Part shown: in pieces, positions 48,800 through 60,464 of the stretch
Numbering within the stretch: position 1 is the first letter of the stretch
Layout: each line of letters starts with the position of its first letter
Source: Spirodela intermedia
Lineage: Eukaryota > Streptophyta > Magnoliopsida > Alismatales > Araceae
Reading direction: 5' to 3'
Assembly: GCA_902729315.2 (NCBI GenBank)
Contig: LR746274.1
Span: 5,359,037-5,423,036 of the forward strand
Length of the DNA: 64,000 bases
Made by a program: the position numbers and the translations under genes
The notes under the pieces: generated by a model
Seen by the model: only the letters and a program-made list of their open reading frames with translations
What the model was told of the DNA's origin: nothing
The model's database searches: none

Positions 48800-49384
48800 C
48801 TTCGCTCGCTCTGGAAGGAGATGGATCGATAGAGGTGCTGTGGAGAGAGAGAGAGAGAGGGAAGGGGGTCGTTTGGATGGATACTACTTTCAGGGGAAGG
48901 GGATGGGGGGATTTATAGCAGAGAGAAAAGGGGGCCGAGATAGACGTAGCTTCCAGGAGAAGGATGGGGGGATTTATAGCGTGGGAGGGAGGATTTTGAT
49001 TTTTTTTGACTTCCCACCAGTTTTCCTGCTGCGGCCAAATCTTCCCGGGGGGCGGAGGGAGGGGATTCTCAGTAAGTCGAATTTTAAACTTTGGCGGGAG
49101 CGGCGGGGTCATCTTTTGGGAAGGCGGGGGCCGCTTTCGCCCTCAGATGGCGTGGAAATATCTCCTGTTAACAGGCCGGCTAGTCTGGGCCGGACCAGCC
49201 GGCCCAGCGAGAACCCAGCCTGAAATTGCATTAGGAGGTTTGAGTATTATCTTCCCATTTTGAAATCTCAAGGCGTCGATTTGTCTTTCCGATTTCTGAA
49301 GAGACCGTTCCCTCGTCAATACCACAAGAAGAAGCAGTAGGCCTAGCAATTTATTTTGGAAAGGAATCTTCCAACCGCCCCAGT
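48800..49384 (-). promoter_or_regulatory. RNR2 promoter and leader with E2F-like sites
   Basis: Between the RNR2 start and the ASY1 stop codon. Two matches to the plant E2F consensus WTTSSCSS are seen on the plus strand: TTTGGCGG at 49090-49097 and TTTCGCCC at 49135-49142, about 290-340 bp upstream of the start codon. E2F control of RNR genes at G1/S is established in plants, so these are good candidates. A GA tract lies at about 48844-48860. Confidence 0.5.
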
Positions 49385-52300
49385 TCAGTTCTGCGTGTTG
49401 TGGGACATCGCTAGCTCTCCCTCTGCCTGGGACCTCTGGCGCTTCACGTACTGACGTATAGGCTCCTTTACCTGCAGAGCATCACAAGAATGAAGACAAA
49501 CTCTGTACTGTAGCTGTCTATCTGGAGACCATCTTCCGCCACCTCTTCTTTTTTTTTTTGCGAAGATGGTAAGAATCGAGTATAATGATTGAAATGATTC
49601 AGTAGAATGCTACTTAAGAGAGATGCCTGTTGTAGAGAACGTACTGTGCTCGCCTTCCGGATCCTCTTATCCTGCGTGGAGTGGCTGCGGAGGGTTCCGT
49701 CAGCTTCGCGGCCGAAGCGGCAACTCGGTCTCCCGTTCTCTCTCCCGGCAGTGCCGCTCTCCATGGTAGGAATTGGCTGCGCCAGGCGCCATTCCGTTAG
49801 ATAAGAGAATAGCACTAGTAACTGTCAACGTTTGAACTGTATTGACCTCTAGCTTGCTGATGGGAGTGCCCCCCTGCTCCTGCGGCCTCCCCAGAGTTGA
49901 TAGCCCGGTGCGAATCGAACCATTTTGAAGCGTGTCCGATCGTCCTCTAGTGCGGGTGAGCTCGGAACCCATGGAGTGGAGCGCGGCACAGGTTGATCCA
50001 TCCTTCGGGTTACAGCCTAGCAGTGCCGAGGAATACCAAGTCCTTGAGAGTAATTTTTATTACCAAAATAGTCATTTTACCGTTGACTACTCGGGCCATG
50101 AACCAGGGGGGGGGGGGGGGATAACGTACCGTCTGGTGGGAACTCGAGGCTGTTGAAATCAAAGGGGTGGCGAACTCTGTTCTCTACTCCCTATCGAACC
50201 CACGAGCCGATGACGAATCAAACAAATGGGGTGCGCGATTGTAGGATTTAAATAAAAAAAGCTTTATGATAAATCGGATAGAATGTTACCCCGTTATTTC
50301 TCTCGAGGGCTTTCCGGACCTCGACGAGCTTCCTGTTCGTCGACTCAGAATGAATGACGCGCCTGCCTGCAGAATATCGTGAACCGTCCTCTCCGTTCAC
50401 ATATCACGAACAAGTGTTTTTGCAAAATATAAAAAGATTAGGCATCACAAAATAAAGCGGATAGTCTTCCTAGTATGCGACTCTACCTAGTCGTTTGTTG
50501 GCTGTATTCTGGATAAACCCATCCTCGGCCATTCTGTCAATCAGCTTCCTCACCGCGTTCTGGTTGGCTTCTCCGTCTAGCTTGTTCTGAAGCTTTGATA
50601 CCGACACGTACTCCATCGGAAGAGCGTAATATAATGCCTGCAGCGAATCAGATGTCCGTTGGCAATGGAGGCCACAGAGCCAGAGGTGTCAAATTGCCTA
50701 GCTCACTCACCTTCATGTACATGTGATCTTCCCTGAGTTGTTTCTCAGTTGGAGGAACGTCCGGCATGTCAACCTCTTCCTTGACCTTGGGGATGTCTTC
50801 TTGGAGATCCTGCCAGTTGCTATTTTCTTCAGCGAAGGCGATTGATAAGAAGCAGTACTAGAGAAAATCCGGAGTACGAGAGCAATTCTGCTACCTTCCC
50901 TCTGTTTATGGTGTATCTATCTTTACCGGATTTTGATAGCAATCCTTCTATCAGTAGTTTGTCTAAAATTTCTGGAAAAACAGAACTGTGTAAGAAAACG
51001 GTAACTAAAGAAGTTCAACGAAATTATCTCGTATATCTTTATTGATGCCGGTGGTAGTGGACTTGTTAGTTAGTACCCTCGGTCAATGCCTGCAAAGCAT
51101 AGATAAAACCATCAGAAGACTAGAAAGCGAGGTTATATTTCTGGGAATCAAGGAAGCGTGTGAATTATTCTGGTACATGGAAGAATCTCACAAGATATCT
51201 TGCATAATCAAAAGCATAATTCAATCGGCTACTTTACGGATAAGTGAACGACTTGTTAGCTGAGATTTAGCTAGTAATCACCAGCGATATGTCGGAAAAG
51301 TTTGAAAGAATTTCAGAAAGTTCCACAGTGTCCACGTGTCTGGAGGTAATCCATTCCCTTATCCGTGCCGTGCTTTGCTCCTCGTGGTCAACATCTTGAG
51401 TGTCATCTGCAAGACAGGATTTTCAAAACAAAGGAATTTGAAACAAATAAGAACCAAAATTAAATACCGCAGTTTCGTACTATTCACACCGTTTTGTGAG
51501 GTCATAATCAGAATGGCATTAGTTTATCATTTTCTGTCGAATGTTAGAACGTGAGTTCTGTGGAACATAGAAGCTAACCTCCCTGAACCGCTGGGGTATC
51601 TTCACATGGACGCTTTTCACCTGCTAAACCAGTCTCAGCATTACTCAATACAGCGCTACATCACCAAAACCAACCATAAAGTTGAAAGTCTACCATTAGG
51701 GGCCACAATGTATTGGTCCTGCAAGATGGGAGAAATAAGGTAAGAAGTTACCAACCTTGTCTATGTCCGCGTTCGGCAAAACAAAAGGGAATATTTATAG
51801 ATAAAATAATGAAAAAAAACCATACAATGGCAACAGATTCTGTCTAGATTTTTTAATATTTTATCTTTTCTCAAAACCATTTATCTACGCATTCCGACAA
51901 ACAATTTTATTTTCTTGAGGGGATGTCTTGCCTCGCCATCGGAAGATGATGACCCGTCTTCGTGTCCTGAACAGGCTCCCATGCTTTCTTCTTCATCGTC
52001 TGCAATATCGTTGTTCTCATCTTCACACGGATCAAGGATGCTCTTGACCTGCAACGTACACTTCCTTAGACTCATTCAGTATGACGAAAGAATATAACTC
52101 GTCGCTACTACAGCTCACCTTTAGAGCCAACACAACATGCTTGCTATTGACATTTCCAATCTCCATTTTCAAAGGAGTTTTTCTCCACAAATTATTGGCT
52201 TCGTTCTCAGAGCAGCATCTGAAGAATGGGGGCTCATAGTCTTCTGGCTGAGAGTCACTATAGCTACGTAAGAAACTGTGCATTTACCTCATGCGAGAAG

Positions 52301-54570
52301 TTTTGACAACGTATTTGGGGGACCATGAAATAATATTTATTAAAAATAAATTAACAGAAATTAAGTTAAAATTATCAAGCACTGTTATGATTCTTGAAAA
52401 AGTGTAAATCGGCAGGAAGAGCCAGAAACATATTCTAAAAGGTTCGATTAATAGCTCATTTTTTTTTTGGTCTTCAAGAATCACAGACAATCATTGCCTT
52501 CACGGAAAATATCTGCTATCTAGCAAATGTCCAACTGTATTTTGTGCATGAAAAAGATGAGTCAAAACGAAAATGTAAACGCTTCGTAATCTAATAGAAA
52601 GTTTTTCTCAAAGATTTCTACTTTAAATAAAAATCTCAAAGAAATGAAAGTTTTTCTCATACCGTAACATCATCGTAGTAAAAAAGTTTCATCAGGATGG
52701 TACGCTGAAGAGAAAGAGGGATATGAGGTAGATTGTTTTAGTCCCAAACCAAAAGGCATCTCGGTTAAATGATTATTTCCAAGGAATCATATATTACCTC
52801 ATCGGGCATCTGATCCAGAGTCCGCATTAGCTGAACTAGTGTCCGCACCATCTTGCAGGCAGAACTCCTGCGATATGAATTTTTCCCCATCAGAACTATG
52901 GCAGCTATCTCTGCTCTCGAGTAAAATACACACGACATTCTGAGGCAGTAGAATAAAGGAGTAAGAAACCGATACTGGATAGATGATCAAAGAAAAAGAG
53001 ATAATGCCTCATTTGATCTGGAGTGATCTCAATGGAATTTGATTTAAATGTCATCCCCTGCTTCTTGTTCCCTAATCGAGTTACATTCATTGATACCTCT
53101 TCGGTGTCTGAACTAGAGTAGCTGAAAGAAACTGCAACAAAGAATAGCATCAAAACATCTTAATGCCTCGTAGGGCACTGAACAAAGAGACAAGAAGGAG
53201 GATGTAAGTGATTTTCTTCATCTATTGAGGTACATTGAGAAACCTCCGTGGTTCGAGTACGTCATAAGCCTAGAAACAGTCCAAAATTTCTAAAGATAAC
53301 AATCATTGAATCATAAGGTCCCTATGTTCGGAACTAGATTGTGAAATCGCGATGGGAAAAAAGTGCGAAGGAACAAGAAGCCAAATAATAATTTTGGCGA
53401 TGGACTACCATCAGTACAAAATTGAGAACAACGAAAGAACACATATAGGAGAATGATTCGTCAAATCGTCGCCCATTGGATTATCTTCATTATTACATGT
53501 AAATGGCATTCCGAGACTTACAAGAATATTCCTCAATCATCGGTCCCTCGATGTTTTCGCAGATGCAAAACAAAAGCGTCTTCAGATACTTCTTCTGTAA
53601 CGCGTCGTAAACACCTGAATTTAAACTTCGAATTAAAAAACCGTAAAACATTATCTCTAACGGAAAAGGATTGAAGCAAGTGAGAGCAGTCAAAAGACGA
53701 AAACCTTTTTCCATCCAGTCAATAAGTCTACGCGATTCAGTGTCCATGGGCATCAACTTCTTAATTTTCATCTCTAGTGCAGGAAACGAAGATGTGGTCA
53801 TGAATGATTTCTTCCCAGAGGTAATATTGAATGTTAATAATCATGTTCAACGGAGAGAGAATTGCCTCACCGAGCGCAGGAACCGACTTGTCATTGAAGT
53901 ATTTCTCCGGGAAGAGACCTCTGATGTAACTGATGTTGAAGATCGCTATCCGAAGAAGATTCCTAGTCTGATTCGCCGAATGAGGGAGACAGGGAAGAAT
54001 GCATGAAGGCAGTGACGTACATAGATAGTGAGACACACAGAGATAGGGGTGTTTTTCTGAGTGCTGAAGATGGATTTTGAATGAAGAACAGAAGTTTTGA
54101 GGCAAATAGGAGCTCATCAGACAGGTTCACATGCTTTAAACATGTGCTCACTCATGTCTGAGAGAATGCTGAGTTGGTCTTATATCAGAACCAAGTGAGC
54201 AGTCTTAATATAGATTTAGATGCTACAGCAGGGTGCTTCAAATGAGCAGATCACCATGTGAAGTTCCCATGGGATGAGAGCCGATCAGAGAGACAAAAAC
54301 GTAGAGACGTAAACGAACCATGGAATTCCTGAGTAAACTAAAATTACTTGAATGAGGAGCAGGAAGGTGTTACCAGGAGCAGAGAATCTTGCTCGGTGAT
54401 CTCTGCTTCTTTCAATCTCTGTGCAACAACCTGCAGTACGACTAAAATTAACCAAAATTGAAGGGCAATAAAGGAGACAAGTTGCGAGATAGATAGTTAT
54501 AGAGATAGATTGAGACAGAGATACATAAATAGACACAGAGAGACAGAGCGAGATTTTAGCTACTCACCAT
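49385..54570 (-). CDS. ASY1: Meiotic chromosome-axis HORMA-domain protein ASY1 (PAIR2 in rice)
   Basis: Proposed coding exons: 54568-54570, 54374-54430, 53871-53967, 53705-53773, 53522-53614, 53008-53131, 52798-52867, 52663-52704, 52119-52247, 51889-52048, 51579-51620, 51282-51406, 51077-51089, 50927-50971 (or to 50895), 50711-50826, 50487-50637, 50290-50366, 49847-50002, 49645-49776, 49385-49471. These give 595 residues, as in Arabidopsis ASY1. The HORMA domain spans about 12-228 ([20 protein letters not shown], then [41 protein letters not shown]). An acidic linker follows, then a SWIRM/winged-helix region ([37 protein letters not shown]) and a basic tail ([14 protein letters not shown]). 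ASY1 coats unsynapsed meiotic axes and promotes inter-homologue recombination and synapsis. Exon 1 holds only the ATG; exon 13 is 13 nt; intron 6 appears to be GC-AG. The exon 14/15 join is uncertain. Confidence 0.93.
51077..51089 (-). other. 13-nt microexon of ASY1
   Basis: On the coding strand the context is TTTGCAG|GCATTGACCGAGG|GTACT. It supplies Ala-Leu-Thr-Glu and the first base of the next Glu. Without it the flanking exons do not join in frame. With it they give SDIS-L-ALTE-EILDKLL, matching the ASY1 family spacing. Confidence 0.85.
52868..53007 (-). other. GC-AG intron 6 of ASY1
   Basis: Exon 6 ends ATG-AG and the intron starts GCATTA; the acceptor is CGCAG|GAGTTC. Only this join gives the conserved [16 protein letters not shown] reading. 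No GT donor in the neighbourhood restores the frame. Confidence 0.75.
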
Positions 54571-55353
54571 GTCGGTCGGTTCCTGGAAGCGGAGACTCTC
54601 ACTCCCTTTGGACCCTCGACGATCAAGAACACAGGATTAGCAGACAGATTCGAAAATATTTTGAGCGGCAACCGGTGCTTCTATTTATACAGGCATCAGC
54701 ATGGTTGCCTCCAGTGGACGACTCAGCAACAGAACGAGCGACTCATCTCAGCAGGAAATGACCAATACACCCTTGTACACCCTGGCTCCTGTTCTGCCAA
54801 CAATTTCCCCGCGCTTTTTGTTTCCTCCGTGGCAGCCATCAAGTATTTTAAAGTTATATAATTAAAAAAGGTTATTCATATTATTACCATTATAATATAA
54901 AGCGGGCCAGGCCCGGCTATCGATTAGACCTGACAGATCCAGTAATGTGGGGCCCGGCCCGACCTGCACCGACACTCTAAACGGCGCTCGTCGGGCCGGG
55001 CCCGTCAGGAGTAATCCCGACCTCGGTTTCAGGTCATTGTTTCATAGTGTCAGCGGAGGGATCCGAGAACACGTAAAACGTGCTGGCGCTGTTTCGCCGA
55101 CGTGGACTAGTAATCAGGCCTTCCGTGGTCAGCCGTACCCGGTAGAGTGGGCCAGCCGTCTCTACGTATCTATACTCCGAGAAGGAAGAAAGAGAGAGAG
55201 ATAGAGAGAGAGAAATCTCTATATATAGAGAGGGAGAGAGAGAAAGAGATATTTAAGAAGAGGGAAGGAATGTCTGGTTCCGTAGTAGGTTCCTCATCTG
55301 GACGTTTATGTAGCCTCTCTGGTTCACCTCAGTCTCGTCGCTGGATATTTGAT
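54571..55353. promoter_or_regulatory. Shared upstream region of ASY1 and the PAP27-like gene
   Basis: The two genes are divergent, with start codons about 0.8 kb apart. Both leaders and promoters must be here. Features seen are an AT-rich centre (54845-54900), a GC-rich block (54905-55010) and a GA-rich leader next to the phosphatase gene (55185-55260). Confidence 0.55.
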
Positions 55354-58300
55354 ATGGTGATGACGAGGCGAGCATCATCTTCTTCTGCTACTACTTTTAC
55401 GTCTTTGCGTGTGCTGCTTCCGCTGCTGCTGCTGCAGTTCCTATCGGCGCCGCTGTCAGCGGCCTCCGCCTCAGGCATCCCCGTCTATCAGCGTTCTCCA
55501 GATGTTCATCCCCTGTCGCAGATTGCCATGCACAAGGTGTCGTTGGCTCTGGACCCCTCCGCCTACGTTAAGGCTTCTCCTCGTCTCCTCGGTCTGCGGG
55601 TACTTCTCTAAATAACTTGTTCCTAAACCTGTGGCCCTTTGAGCGAGTTGAAGCGTTTAAAGTGAACTTGATTGCAGGGGGAAAATATCGAATGGGTAAC
55701 AGTGGAGCTCTGGTCCCCAAATCCAGCCAGTAATGACTGGGTTGGAGTATTCTCTCCAGGGAACTTCAAGTAATCTCTCTTGCTCTCTCCGGAAGATTTT
55801 TCCTGTTCCGTGGGTTGGTTTTACTCGAATTCTTTCTGAAGTTCTGGGGAGAGTTCACCACCTTGTCTGTGGAGGGATTGTTTTACAAATTTTCTGCTCC
55901 TTCTGATAGCTCATCCGATTGTTCTGCTCAACAAGAAAATTCATGGGAGGAGGCACCTCATATTTGCTCGGCACCAATTAAGGTTCAGTATCCTCCTAAT
56001 TTTGCACGTTCTCTTTTGATGCGAAATAGACTGAAAATGGAGCGTTATTTTCATGAAATATGCGTCTTGTGACTCTAATACGAGGCCTGATGTTTCGCGT
56101 TTCAGTACCAATTTGCAAATTATTCCAACCCAAACTACCTGAAGACGGGGAAAAGTTATCTGAAGCTTCAACTAATCAACCAGAGAGAAAACTTCGCTTT
56201 TGCATTGTTTTCCGGAGGCCTTTCTAATGTATGTATTCATCTCTCAAATGTCTGATCCATTTTATACGTTTCAGTGGAAATTTAGCCTTCTCTTTACCCC
56301 TTCTCTGAATTGGAAACGGCCCGTCGTTTTATCTTCATGTGTTCCATCTAAACTGATACATTGGTTTGGATGAGCAGCCGAATCTTGTCGCAGTATCAAG
56401 TGTCGTCAAATTCGCAAACCCAAAGGCGCCTGTATATCCACGTCTTGCTCAAGGAAAGTTATGGGACGAAGTAAGCCAATTCATATCTTCTTCCTCTTTA
56501 TCACGCCTTTGCTCTGCACTTTTTTGCGTGATTTTCTTCATAGATTTAGTTTGATACAAAGTACTATATTGTAGCACTACAATTGACTTTGCTCATTTCT
56601 GTGAACTATGGTATCCCTCCTTCTAATGGGTAAATATCTATCGATTAACATCTCACTCTATAGCACTAGAGGCCTTTTTGAGCTTTTTTTCCCTTGAAGT
56701 TAGACTTGGGCCTATTCTGAACCAAAGCGTTCGGTGAAAGTGAAGTAAATTCAGAGGGGAAACATGAAGTATATAGGAGTCTAGGAGAAGGCAACCCCAG
56801 GCAATAGTTGAGTCCATCAGCTGTCTGATAATTTATCTGGAGGGTTATCTTTCTAATGAATTTATATTTTTTTGTATGGTTTATTTCCTTAAATATTTCC
56901 ACTAAGTACGCTCTTGTAGACTCCATAGCATTTAGGTTCATCATCATTCTTATACATCAATAATAGGGGATGAGGATGGGAATCCTGTTTAACCATTCCA
57001 TTCTATGAAAAATCGTTCTGTGTTAAATTGATTATCAGAAATCAGGATGTGAAGGGTAAAAGCATGACTTGTCTCTGATCATGCCCACATTTCTGAATTC
57101 AGTTTTTTTCTGGCAGATGACCGTCACATGGACGAGTGGTTATGACATAAATGAAGCAATTCCTTTTGTTGAATGGGGACCAAAAGGAGAACCTCAAACC
57201 CGTTCACCAGCTGGAACATTGACATTCAAACGTAGCAGCATGTGCGGTATGCATCATCATTTAGCTCGTATTGGGATGGTTAGGAGCATTGGATAACTTT
57301 TTCTTTGCAACCAAATTTCTGTACATGAACAAGTCATGATTCTTCTTATCATGAAAAGTATAAATATTTATTTTCTTCAGATATAAAAGTAAAATCTGTT
57401 GAATTCCCTCACGTTTGCCCCACCGAGTCTAACTTTCCTTATATTAAAACTCATAACTCTATTTATAAATGCTAATTTGTGACTCAAAACTTATCGTACT
57501 GAGTTTGTCTAACACCATATCATGAATCTTGTTTCAATTAAAATTTTAGAGCAGCTTCTACATATGTTATGTAGAAATCCAATTCGTTCATTTATTACAT
57601 CAGAATGGACAAAATCCATCTAGTTATTATAATTTTCAAGAATGAGTGGCCAACGTCCAGCTATATGTACTTCCCCCTCGATTAATTTTTTTAGTCATGA
57701 TCTACCAAACTTTGAAAATGACGAATGCTTCTCTGAGCGTCATTCATGATGGTAAACTTCAGATTTTACAAGCCTAGGATCCTTTAAATATTTTATTTTA
57801 AATTTCACACCATTTATTGGTGGGCTACTACCCATAAATAAGCTCAATCTTTGATGAACCCGATCACTATCAGCATGCAGCGAAATTTTATTTGGGCCTT
57901 GTGTCTGTCTGTAAATCATGAAACTATATAGACGGTGATGCACAATAGAAATGAGGCGGACACTTTATTGAATCTGCGTCTTATGGTATGAAGAACTACT
58001 TGAAATTTATGTTTTTTTTTATCAAGCTCAGCCGATCCGTAAGTAGCCAATTGTAATTTCTCATTTGCAGGCGCACCAGCACGCACCGTTGGATGGAGAG
58101 ACCCAGGTTTCATACACACAAGCTTCTTGAAAGACCTCTGGCCCAACAAAGTGTATGGAAGATCAAAGATTGCTATTTTTGGCAGTACAACGCATAAAGT
58201 ATTTAGACACAATCCTAACCTACTTAAGTGGAACAGGTATACCTACAAGCTTGGACATCAAACTTTTGATGGATCCTATGTCTGGAGCAAGGAATATTCT

Positions 58301-60464
58301 TTCAAGGCATCGCCTTACCCGGGGCAAGATTCCTTGCAGCGAGTCATCATATTTGGTGACATGGGAAAGGCGAGACTTTACTCCTTTGATGAATTTTTTT
58401 TGTTTATATTAATCTGGTGACATTTCTCAGCTCATTCTTTCAAATGGTAGATAAAACGTGATGATGTTCTTCCTCAGGCCGAACGCGACGGTTCTAACGA
58501 GTACAGCAACTATCAACCAGGCTCCCTGAACACCACTGATCAGCTTATTAAGGACTTGAAAAATTTCGACATAGTTTTCCACATAGGAGACATGTCTTAT
58601 GCAAATGGGTACCTCTCACAGTGGGACCAATTCACATCACAGGTGGAACCCATTGCGTCGACCGTGCCTTATATGACTGCCAGGTCTGTCTGATCCTTCA
58701 CTGTGTTAAAGCTAATAAACGCCATTGAAGATGAACTTGTAGGGTTTTTCTTTGGGTTTCTTTCACTCTTGTCATCTTGCTGCGCTGCAGTGGAAATCAC
58801 GAGCGAGACTGGCCAGGGTCAGGATCCTTCTATGATACGATGGATTCGGGTGGGGAATGCGGGGTGCTGGCAGAGACCATGTTCTATGTTCCTGCAGAAA
58901 ACAGAGCCAATTTCTGGTAAATTCATTATTTACTTATATACACTTTGTATATGATAATCTTAATAAGAAATAAATTATCTATATATATATATATATACAT
59001 ATATATTTACACAAGGGTAGTTTTGAAAAAAATTACAAACTACAATCAACCTTGCGATCAGAAATTGAGAATAATCTATGGTAATGTCCTATCAGGTATG
59101 CTACAGAATATGGTATGTTCCGCTTCTGCATTGCCGACACTGAGCATGATTGGAGGGAGGGTTCCGAACAGTACAAATTCATAGAGCACTGTCTTTCGAC
59201 AGTCGACAGGCAGAAACAACCGTGGTTGATATTCGCTGCCCATCGTGTTCTTGGGTATTCATCTGATTACTGGTATGCTCGAGAAGGTAGCCTTTCGGAG
59301 CCCATGGGAAGGGATAGCCTGCAGAAGCTCTGGCAGAAGTACAAGGTGGACATTGCATTTTATGGTCACGTTCACAACTACGAGAGGACTTGTCCAATCT
59401 ACCAGGTATGCATGAACTGTAATTATTCAAATCACCACGTTGACTTTTATCCATTATTTTTTTCAATTGGCACCTCATGAGATTAGACCATGTAAAATTT
59501 GTGTACACGGGCACTAAGATAATTTTTTATATTGACTAAGATCACGGAAGCTCAACGATTGCTTCTTACGCTATTCAATGACCGATGAACATCGTAGAAA
59601 TTCCAAGATGGTTGCTTCTGGAAATCAGGACTTGCCGAATAAAAACTTTGGTGATGGGCAAATTTCTCTGCTTGCATTGAATTATATTTTCCGAGTCTAA
59701 GATTTTACCCGAATGTAAATCTAGAATACGAATTCTGGCATCCCTCTTGAGGTCAGCCGAATGCAATTTATGATGGGATTGGGAGCTTTCATTGCTTTTG
59801 CATGAAAATCATCAAAGATCTTCCTCATGTTCTTGCTGTTGCTGTGCCATTCAGAAATATTTTCCTACCCTAAAACTGAAAGTGATGAACATCCGCTTGA
59901 GATTTGGTGGATGTGATAAGATTGCGAATCTTACTGCTTCGCATGCCAATCAGCCACCATCAGACCCATATTCTTGTTCTTGTGCCAATATAAAATATGA
60001 AATATGAAATATTTTTTCCGATTCAAACTTTCCAAACTGTTCTGCCGTATTTTCAAAAAGTCAACGAAAGTTTTTGATCAGTAGCTTCATGCACCCCGTG
60101 ATTTGATAGCGTTGTTTAGTTCTTGACCGCTAGCTCCATCCCCCTCATTATCCTGCAGAACCAGTGCGTGAACGAGGAGAAGTCCCACTACTCGGGGGTG
60201 GTCAACGGGACGATCCACGTTGTCGTCGGCGGCGGTGGTAGCCACCTGTCGACCTTCAGCACCATCCAGACCAGCTGGAGCCTCTTCAAGGACTATGACT
60301 TCGGCTTCGTGAAGTTGACCGCCTTCAACCACTCCTCCCTTCTGTTCGAGTACAAGAAGAGCAGCAACGGCAAGGTGTACGACTCCTTCACCATCTCCAG
60401 GGACTACAGAGACGTCCTCGCATGTGTCCACGAGGGCTGCTCCCCCACCACGCTGGCCAGCTGA
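55354..60464 (+). CDS. PAP27: Purple acid phosphatase, PAP27/PAP1 subgroup
   Basis: Exons 55354-55599, 55678-55769, 55910-55982, 56106-56228, 56378-56470, 57117-57246, 58071-58152, 58237-58369, 58478-58683, 58791-58916, 59096-59405 and 60159-60464 encode 639 residues. The chosen start gives a signal peptide with core LLPLLLLQFLSAPLSA; an in-frame ATG at 55270 would add 28 residues. A fibronectin-III-like N-domain (VTWTSGYDINEAIPFVEWG) precedes the metallophosphatase domain. All five metal motifs are present: GDMG, GDMSY, GNHE, AAHR and GHVH. The ending with EYKKSSNG, FTISRDYRDVLACV is typical of this subgroup, labelled probable inactive or nucleotide pyrophosphatase-like. It is likely secreted or in the cell wall, acting on phosphate esters. 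Intron 8 appears to start with GC. The symbol is by subgroup resemblance only. Confidence 0.93.
58370..58477 (+). other. GC-AG intron 8 of the PAP27-like gene
   Basis: The exon ends GGA-AAG and the intron begins GCGAGA; the acceptor is CCTCAG|GCC. This phase-0 join yields FGDMGKAERDGSNEY, the conserved motif I region. There is no GT at the exon end that keeps this reading. Confidence 0.8.

Noticed and set aside
47831-48832. Open plus-strand frame of 333 codons antisense to RNR2
   Set aside because: It is the mirror of an extremely GC3-rich coding region; its product is a low-complexity Glu/Gly/Val/Ala string without family resemblance, while the minus strand has a complete R2 protein.
49890-49925. 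Sequence resembling a tRNA T-loop (GGTTCGATTC on the minus strand)
   Set aside because: It lies within an ASY1 coding exon and no cloverleaf with matching acceptor and anticodon stems is evident around it.
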